Source: CAISKJ01 sp046351555 (GTDB lineage Bacteria; Myxococcota_A; Polyangia; Polyangiales; Ga0077539). Taken from it: a stretch of DNA of 64,000 bases. Numbering within the stretch: position 1 is the stretch's first letter; the number at the start of each line of letters is the position of its first letter. Under the pieces are notes generated by a model. It worked only from the letters and a program-made list of their open reading frames with translations. It was not told the DNA's origin and made no database searches. Where the stretch lies: the NCBI GenBank assembly GCA_046351555.1, contig JAXLYI010000011.1:62001-126000 (forward strand). The letters run 5' to 3'. The translations under genes were made by a program, and so were the position numbers. Positions 59,012 to 64,000 of this stretch are shown one piece after another.

Positions 59012-60199
59012 TCAGGGGCCGCCCTCGGCGCGGGGCGCGGGCTCGAGGGCGCGTCGGGCGGCCTCGGCCTCCTTCGCGCGCCGCTCGAGCACGTCGGTGC
59101 CGAGGTAGCGGAACACGTACGTCCCCCCGATGAACATGCAGAGGAAGAGGGCGAGCACGCGCCACAGCACCAGGTAGGGCAGCGCGTGGGCCTCGTCGAC
59201 CCAGGGGGACATGAGCACGTTGGAGCCGGTCTCCGCGACGCCCGACGCGCCCGGCGTGGGCGACAGGTAGAGCGCGAAGTTGAGCAGGCTCTGGACGGCG
59301 ATCACCTGGAGGAAGTCGGGCAGCGGCGCGACGGGCGGGCGCGGCGTGGTCGAGAGCCCGAGGCCCAGCAGGAGGAAGTAGGCGACCGAGAAGCGCGCCC
59401 AGAAGAAGCCCACGGTGAGCCCGAAGGCGGTGGCGAGGGCGAGCTTGCCGCGGCGCGCGTACACCCTGAAGCCGTCGTGCACGCGGTCGACCGAGAGCAC
59501 GAGGCGCTGGGTGAGGGCGCCGGCGGCGGCGAGGGGGTGGTCGCCGACGGCGGCGAGTCGCTCGGTGCGGCGCGCGAGGCGGACTAGGGCCTGCTTGGGC
59601 GCGCCCAGGACGCCGCCCGCCGCGCGGAAGGCGGCCTTGAGGAAGGGCGGGTGCAGCACGCACAGGAGCAGCGCGGCGAGGGCGGCGCCGAAGACCAGCG
59701 CGCTGAAGCCGACGAGCACGTCGAGGGCCTCGGCCCCGGGCACGGCGAGCAGCCCCGCGGCGCGCATCGACATCAGCGCGACGGCCGACAGGAGGAAGAA
59801 CGACATGGTGCAGAAGGCCGTGAGGAGCTCGGCGGTCGCGATGGCGGTGAAGGGCATGCCGCCCTCGACGAGCGTGGCCACCTGCGCGACGGGCGCGCCG
59901 AGCTGGCCCGGCGTGACGCCGCCGACGAACATCAGCACGAACTCCGACGCGACGACGGTGCGGTAGCGCACCTCGGGGCAGAGCACGCGGCTCAAGACGA
60001 ACATCCGCGTGCCGCCGCAGACGCCCTCCTGGAGGGCGAAGACGGAGGCGACGGCGATCCAGCCCGGGTGGAGGTCGGCGAGGCCGGCGGAGAGGTCGGC
60101 GCGGTGGACGGAGACGGCGCGCCAGAGGAGGAAGGCGAAGGTGCCGAGCGTGATCGCGATGACGAGCTGGATGCCGCGGATGAGGGTCGCCCGGTTCAC
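59012..60199 (-). CDS. LPG-synthase-type (YbhN/UPF0104) integral membrane protein
   Basis: 395 residues, GTG start 8 bases after the previous stop. Seven or eight membrane helices are seen, with the family segment RYRTVVASEFVLMFVGGVTPGQLGAPVAQVATL in pieces (FVGGVTPGQLGAPVAQ) and LSPTPGASGVAETG. These are the signature loops of the flippase-like half of lysylphosphatidylglycerol synthase. The soluble synthetase half is absent. Such stand-alone proteins are proposed lipid flippases or glycolipid-synthesis partners. It follows the CDP-alcohol phosphotransferase gene, a fitting partner. Confidence 0.88.
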   Translation of the reverse strand: MNRATLIRGIQLVIAITLGTFAFLLWRAVSVHRADLSAGLADLHPGWIAVASVFALQEGVCGGTRMFVLSRVLCPEVRYRTVVASEFVLMFVGGVTPGQLGAPVAQVATLVEGGMPFTAIATAELLTAFCTMSFFLLSAVALMSMRAAGLLAVPGAEALDVLVGFSALVFGAALAALLLCVLHPPFLKAAFRAAGGVLGAPKQALVRLARRTERLAAVGDHPLAAAGALTQRLVLSVDRVHDGFRVYARRGKLALATAFGLTVGFFWARFSVAYFLLLGLGLSTTPRPPVAPLPDFLQVIAVQSLLNFALYLSPTPGASGVAETGSNVLMSPWVDEAHALPYLVLWRVLALFLCMFIGGTYVFRYLGTDVLERRAKEAEAARRALEPAPRAEGGP

Positions 60200-60207
60200 C
60201 GCCGGGC

Positions 60208-61212
60208 TCAGCTCCGGATCCGCTCGAGGCTCTGCATCGAGTCGCGGGTCTCGCGGGCCGACTGGAGGCCGATCACCGCGCAGACGAGCACGGTGAGGGC
60301 GGCGCCGGCGTCGGCGGGGAGCGAGACGCCCTGGGTGCGGAGCGCGCCGTACGCGCCGAGGCCGAGGGCGACGGCGACGAGCAGCGGCTCGACCCGCGGG
60401 CGCTCGGCGCGGAAGCGGAGCGCGAGCATGCGGGCGCCGAAGTACACGTTGACGCCGATGGAGAGGGCGATGGCCGCGTGGAGCGAGGTCGCGTGGGAGA
60501 CGCCCGCCACGGCCACCGCGCCGTGCGCGCAGAGGAAGGCGAGCGCGGGGCCCACCGGCCGCCCGGCCTGGTGCACGCGCCACATCGCGCGCCCGTACCC
60601 GAAGAGGATCGTGACGATGGGCCAGAGGTGGAAGAAGTGCCACGCCGAGAGGGGGCCGACGCGGATCTGGTGCCAGACGCCGCGGCCGAAGACGGCGTCG
60701 ACCACCATCACGAACGAGAGGACGAAGATCGACTCGATCTGGTTGAGGAGGCCGAGGCGGTAGACGCCGGTCTCGGTCTGCTCCCAGATGGTCATCGGGG
60801 GCGCGGCGGGGATGAGGATCGCGAGGGCGATGGCGTACTCGGGCGACGAGCCGAGCGCGAGGATGGTCATCAGCCCGATGTAGAGCGTGTTGAGCACGTC
60901 GAGCCCGTGGTCGAGGAACTCCCCGAGCACCGACGACTGCTTCGTCCGCCGCGCGTGCGCCCCGTCGGCGTTGTCGCACCAGTTGTACGCCTGGAGCATC
61001 GCCATCGACGCGAGGAAGACCCAGCCGCGCGACGGGTTGGTCGCCGCGAGCAGCAGCAGCCCGCCCAGGCACACAAGGTGGCCCGCGTGCGTGATCGTGT
61101 TGGGGTGCACGCTCGCCGGGATGAACGGCAGCGTCGGCTCCACGAGGAAGCGCTTGTAGTACGGCAGGAGGATCGAGCGATCGTCGGCCTGGTACGCGAC
61201 CGTGGTGGACAT
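60208..61212 (-). CDS. CDP-alcohol phosphatidyltransferase, eukaryote-like (CEPT/EPT type)
   Basis: 334 residues. The CDP-alcohol motif is complete: CDNADGAHARRTKQSSVLGE then FLDHGLD, i.e. D-x2-DG-x2-AR-x8-G-x3-D-x3-D. The ARRT-x2-SS-x-LGE-x2-DHGLD wording is characteristic of eukaryotic choline/ethanolamine phosphotransferases rather than bacterial PgsA or PssA. About ten hydrophobic helices follow, matching the CEPT length (bacterial PgsA is near 190). The N-terminal YYKRFLVEPTLPFIPASVHPNTIT, in pieces, also resembles EPT proteins. It would transfer an amino-alcohol phosphate to diacylglycerol. The ATG at 61212 is chosen because earlier starts give an Arg-rich lead. Confidence 0.88.
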   Translation of the reverse strand: MSTTVAYQADDRSILLPYYKRFLVEPTLPFIPASVHPNTITHAGHLVCLGGLLLLAATNPSRGWVFLASMAMLQAYNWCDNADGAHARRTKQSSVLGEFLDHGLDVLNTLYIGLMTILALGSSPEYAIALAILIPAAPPMTIWEQTETGVYRLGLLNQIESIFVLSFVMVVDAVFGRGVWHQIRVGPLSAWHFFHLWPIVTILFGYGRAMWRVHQAGRPVGPALAFLCAHGAVAVAGVSHATSLHAAIALSIGVNVYFGARMLALRFRAERPRVEPLLVAVALGLGAYGALRTQGVSLPADAGAALTVLVCAVIGLQSARETRDSMQSLERIRS

Positions 61213-61334
61213 CGCGCGGAGAATGCGCGCAACGCGCGCGCGCCGCAACATCCCGGCGGGGGCCACGCCGCGGTGGCACTCGTGCGAAACGGCCGACGCA
61301 CCCGCGCGCGGTCGGTGGTACTCCCTCGGGGGCG

Positions 61335-62504
61335 ATGCTCTCCCGCCGCACGCGCTACGCGCTCGCGCCCAACGCGCTCACCCTCGCGATCGAGGCCCGC
61401 CGCGCGCGGGGCGCCCCCTTCGACGACCTCACCGCGTCGAACCCCACGCGGGTCGGTCTCTCGCCGCCGGAGGGCGCCCTCCGCCTCGCCGTGGGCGCGC
61501 CGGGGGTCGGCCGCTATGACCCGGAGCCCCTCGGCTCGTTCGAAGCGCGCGAGGCCGTGGCGGGCTACTACGCCGCGCGCGGGTGCCCCGTCGACCCCGC
61601 GCGCGTCGCGCTCTCCGCGAGCACAAGCGAGGCGTACGGGTGGCTCTTCAAGCTCCTGTGCGACCCGGGCGACGAGGTGCTGGTGGCGCGGCCGGGCTAC
61701 CCCCTCTTCGACGAGCTCGCGCGCCTGGAGGGCGTGTCGCTGGTGGACTTTCCGCTGGCGTACGAGGGCCGCTGGGAGCTCGACCTCGCGACGTTGCGCG
61801 ACGCCGTCACGCCGCGGACGCGCGCGGTGATGCTCGTCCACCCCAACAACCCGACGGGCTCGCTCGTGTCGCGCGAGGCCCGCGACGCGCTCGCCGAGCT
61901 CTGCGCCGAGCGCGGCCTTGCGCTGGTGGTCGACGAGGTCTTCCTCGACTGGGCGTGGGACGAGGGTGCGCGCCCGGAGACCTTCGCCGGCGAGTCGCGC
62001 TGCCTCACCTTCACCCTCGGCGGGCTCAGCAAGGCGCTGCTACTGCCGCAGGTGAAGCTCGCGTGGACGGCGGTGGGCGGCCCCGCGGACGTGCGCGACG
62101 AGGCCCTCGCGCGCCTCGAGCTCGTCGCCGACTCGTACCTCTCGGTGAGCGCGTCGGCGCAGCTCGCGGCGCGTTCGCTCCTGCCGCGGCGGGCGGAGCT
62201 GACGGCGCCTGGGCTCGCGCGGGTTCGGGCCAACCTCGCAGGGCTGCGGGCGCGCGTCGGTGCGGGGTCGAGCGCGACGGTGCTCGGCGCGGAGGCGGGC
62301 TGGTACGCGGTGCTCCGGGTGCCGGCGACGATGACGGAGGACGAGTGGGTCCTCGCGCTGCTCGACGACGCGCGGGCGCTGGTGCAGCCGGGGTGGTTCT
62401 ACGACTTCGCGCGCGGGGCCCACCTGGTGGTGAGTCTGCTCCCGGAGCCCGACGTCTTCGCCGCCGCGATCGACCGCGTGGTGGCCCGCGTCGACCGCGC
62501 GTAG
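61335..62504 (+). CDS. PLP-dependent aminotransferase, class I/II
   Basis: 389 residues of fold-type I. Landmarks are ASNPTRVGL near the N terminus and the cofactor region STSEAYGWLFKLLCDPGDEV. HPNNPTGSLVS (N contacting PLP), DEVFLDWAW with the Asp, and the Schiff-base Lys in LGGLSKALLLPQVK follow. The Arg usually found near the C terminus is not clearly placed in ARGAHLVVSLLPEP. It resembles aspartate/aromatic aminotransferase-type enzymes (MalY-, PatB- or histidinol-phosphate-like). The substrate is not predictable. It diverges from the phosphotransferase gene and converges with the next gene 3 nt away. Confidence 0.9.
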   Translation: MLSRRTRYALAPNALTLAIEARRARGAPFDDLTASNPTRVGLSPPEGALRLAVGAPGVGRYDPEPLGSFEAREAVAGYYAARGCPVDPARVALSASTSEAYGWLFKLLCDPGDEVLVARPGYPLFDELARLEGVSLVDFPLAYEGRWELDLATLRDAVTPRTRAVMLVHPNNPTGSLVSREARDALAELCAERGLALVVDEVFLDWAWDEGARPETFAGESRCLTFTLGGLSKALLLPQVKLAWTAVGGPADVRDEALARLELVADSYLSVSASAQLAARSLLPRRAELTAPGLARVRANLAGLRARVGAGSSATVLGAEAGWYAVLRVPATMTEDEWVLALLDDARALVQPGWFYDFARGAHLVVSLLPEPDVFAAAIDRVVARVDRA

Positions 62505-62507
62505 CCG

Positions 62508-63920
62508 CTACAGCGAGACCCCGAACACCCCGCCGCCCGGCACCGCCTGGAAGGTCGGCGTCGGCCGCAGCGACGCGCGCACCGGGCCCGTTCCGCCCGA
62601 GGGTGTGGGCGTGGAGGGCGCGCCGAGCACGTACCCGAGCGCGCCGCCCGCGACGCAGCCGAGCCCCGAGGCGAGCGCGGTGACCTGCGGCTCGTCGGCC
62701 TTCGCCGCCACGAGGAAGCCCGCGAGGAAGCCCACCAGCGCGCCGAGGTCGAGCCAGCGCGTCTGGGCCGGCGTCGGACGGAGCCAGCGCGACGTCACCA
62801 TCGCCGCCACCGCGCCCGCCGCGCCGCCCGCGAGCAGCCCCGCGCCCGGCGTCTCGGCCCCCGCCCCGTTGCGGAAGCCCCGGTCGAACGAGGCCCCGAC
62901 GAGCGCGCCCCACACGCCGCCCGAGAGCGTGAAGGCCGCCGAGCCCGGGAGCGCGTCGGACGCGTGCGCGACGCCGATGCCCGCGCCGATGCCGACGGTG
63001 GCCGCGCCGAGGTAGGCCGACGCGCGTTCGAAGGGCGTCGCGTCGCGCAGCGGCGAGTCGGCGAGGAGGTCGACCCCGAAGGCGCCGAGGAGGCCGAGGT
63101 AGAAGCCCGCGTTGGCGGCGTAGGCCCGGCCGCGTCGCACCACCCGCTCGCCGTCGAGCACGCCCGCGGTCACCATCCCCGCGGCCACGCCCGCCATCGG
63201 GACGAGGATCTGCACCACCCCCGAGTCGCCGCGCGCCTGCTCGATGGCCACCGCGGACCACACGCCGAGCGTGAGCCCGTACGTGCCGCCGAGGCCGATG
63301 AGGGTCACGGCCTCCGCCGCGTCGATCGTCCCGTCGGGGCGCCCGCCCCGCGCGGCGGCGGGCGCGGGGTCGGCGTTGGAACCGTCGGCGAGGCGCGCGG
63401 CGACGCGTCGGAGCGAGCGGAGCGCGTGGTCGTCGGGCACGCCGGGCCGCGCCGAGAGCGCGGAGTCGAGCCACGCCGCGGCCGAGCGGTGGTCGCCGCG
63501 GACCAGGAGCTCCACCGCGCCGTCGATTGACCGCTCGGTCGCCTCGCGGTCGGAGGGGGGCGGCGGGGGCAGGCCCGCGGGTGCGTTGGTCGCTGTGCGC
63601 GCAGGCGTCGCCGGCAGCTCGCCGCGCGCGACCCGAAGGAGCACCGCCACCGCGTCGTAGCCGCCGCGCGCGAGGCGGGCCCGGCGCAGCTCCGCGGTGA
63701 GGAGCGCCACCACAGACGATCCCTGGCGCGACCCGAGGGCGGCCTCCGCGCGGGCGAGGACGGCGGCGCGCGGGTCGGCGCTCGCCTCCATCGCGTCGGG
63801 CCCCGGCGGCGTCGGGGTGGTGAACCACGGGTCGGGCACCGGCCACGCCTGCGCGCGCGCCGCCCCTGTCGCCGTCACGGCGGCGAAAGCCACGGCACAC
63901 GCGGGGAGACGACGGCGCAT
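62508..63920 (-). CDS. Secreted or envelope protein with Gly/Ala-rich hydrophobic half
   Basis: 470 residues. A signal peptide (LPACAVAFAAVTATGAARAQA) is followed by an N-terminal helical region with LLTAELRRARLARGGYDAVAVLLR and ELLVRGDHRSAAAWLDSAL, TPR-like. The second half is a series of Gly/Ala-rich segments such as LIGLGGTYGLTLGVWSAVAI, VAAGMVTAGVLDGERV, LGAATVGIGAGIGV and LLAGGAAGAVAAMV. They recall strands or helices of outer-membrane or pore-lining proteins. No family is recognised. Upstream of the start, 80 bp reach the window edge. Confidence 0.6.
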   Translation of the reverse strand: MRRRLPACAVAFAAVTATGAARAQAWPVPDPWFTTPTPPGPDAMEASADPRAAVLARAEAALGSRQGSSVVALLTAELRRARLARGGYDAVAVLLRVARGELPATPARTATNAPAGLPPPPPSDREATERSIDGAVELLVRGDHRSAAAWLDSALSARPGVPDDHALRSLRRVAARLADGSNADPAPAAARGGRPDGTIDAAEAVTLIGLGGTYGLTLGVWSAVAIEQARGDSGVVQILVPMAGVAAGMVTAGVLDGERVVRRGRAYAANAGFYLGLLGAFGVDLLADSPLRDATPFERASAYLGAATVGIGAGIGVAHASDALPGSAAFTLSGGVWGALVGASFDRGFRNGAGAETPGAGLLAGGAAGAVAAMVTSRWLRPTPAQTRWLDLGALVGFLAGFLVAAKADEPQVTALASGLGCVAGGALGYVLGAPSTPTPSGGTGPVRASLRPTPTFQAVPGGGVFGVSL

Positions 63921-64000
63921 CGAGCGCGATGGTGTGCCCGCGGGGAGACCGTTGTCCAGGGCGCCCCGGTGGTCGCTCGGGCCCCACTGGTCAGCGCGCC

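Overview
The window is about 75% GC with almost exclusive G/C at third codon positions. It is dense in lipoproteins carrying Cys-rich or Asp/Ala low-complexity segments. It also encodes bacterial enhancer-binding proteins, a serine/threonine kinase and AgmX-type repeat proteins. This gene style fits a myxobacterium (phylum Myxococcota, probably a Polyangia/Sandaracinus-like lineage); that placement is inferred from gene content, since no rRNA or marker set is present. No rRNA, convincing tRNA, CRISPR array, IS element with transposase, or phage module was seen.

Layout. 0-7.3 kb: end of a TauE/SafE-like permease, a DUF4388-J-domain protein, an NtrC-type regulator without a GAFTGA loop, an AgmX-type lipoprotein, uvrC, two convergent genes sharing a Cys-rich module (one frameshifted), and a YceI protein. 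7.4-14.7 kb: a SWIM-SNF2 ATPase overlapping a small membrane protein, a two-gene unit of unknown function with a near-consensus leaderless promoter, a damaged-looking lipoprotein locus, an orphan ABC ATPase and an OGFr-domain protein. 14.7-24.7 kb: a lone menE-like ligase, an SDR, a chlorite-dismutase-family haem protein, TerB, a dihaem cytochrome lipoprotein, an esterase lipoprotein, and the F0 part of an ATP synthase (atpZ-like, atpI, atpB, atpE) without F1 genes. 24.7-32.5 kb: a multi-pass membrane protein followed by two overlapping methyltransferases, an outer-membrane barrel, a DUF4403 lipoprotein, an SGNH lipoprotein and a MopE/CGACG-repeat protein.

32.5-46.2 kb is the accessory part and the most interesting stretch. 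It contains a 301-bp element bounded by 36-bp inverted repeats and a nucleotidyltransferase pair that looks toxin/antitoxin-like. Next comes a tightly packed four-gene operon led by a 1663-residue protein with about six Ig-like repeats and a charged coiled coil. A second, much larger CGACG-repeat lipoprotein follows, then a collage-like remnant of the operon's own 3' genes fused to a 5'-truncated VOC gene. The stretch ends with a Uma2-family nuclease carrying 21-bp coding repeats and two intergenic arrays of about 21-bp direct repeats. The operon lies between two proteins with the same Cys-rich repeat, and a decayed copy of its tail lies beyond the second one. This suggests a duplicating, recombining cassette. 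Its small genes resemble accessory proteins I associate with contractile-injection loci, but no VgrG, PAAR, Hcp or sheath gene is present here.

46.2-64 kb: a zinc-ribbon membrane protein, an SDR, an HTTM-like pair, rpe with an FHA-type enhancer-binding protein, a Roadblock-like/PpiC/small membrane operon, and a large zinc-ribbon-kinase-ATPase whose P-loop is degenerate. A universal stress protein follows. The window closes with a lipid-related cluster (ferritin-like diiron protein, LPG-synthase-type membrane protein, a eukaryote-like CDP-alcohol phosphotransferase), an aminotransferase and a secreted hypothetical protein.

Two window-wide habits stand out. Many start codons lie only 6-12 nt downstream of a -10-like hexamer, implying leaderless or very short-leader mRNAs. 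Consecutive genes are often coupled by 4-base overlaps (GTGA, ATGA or TTGA).
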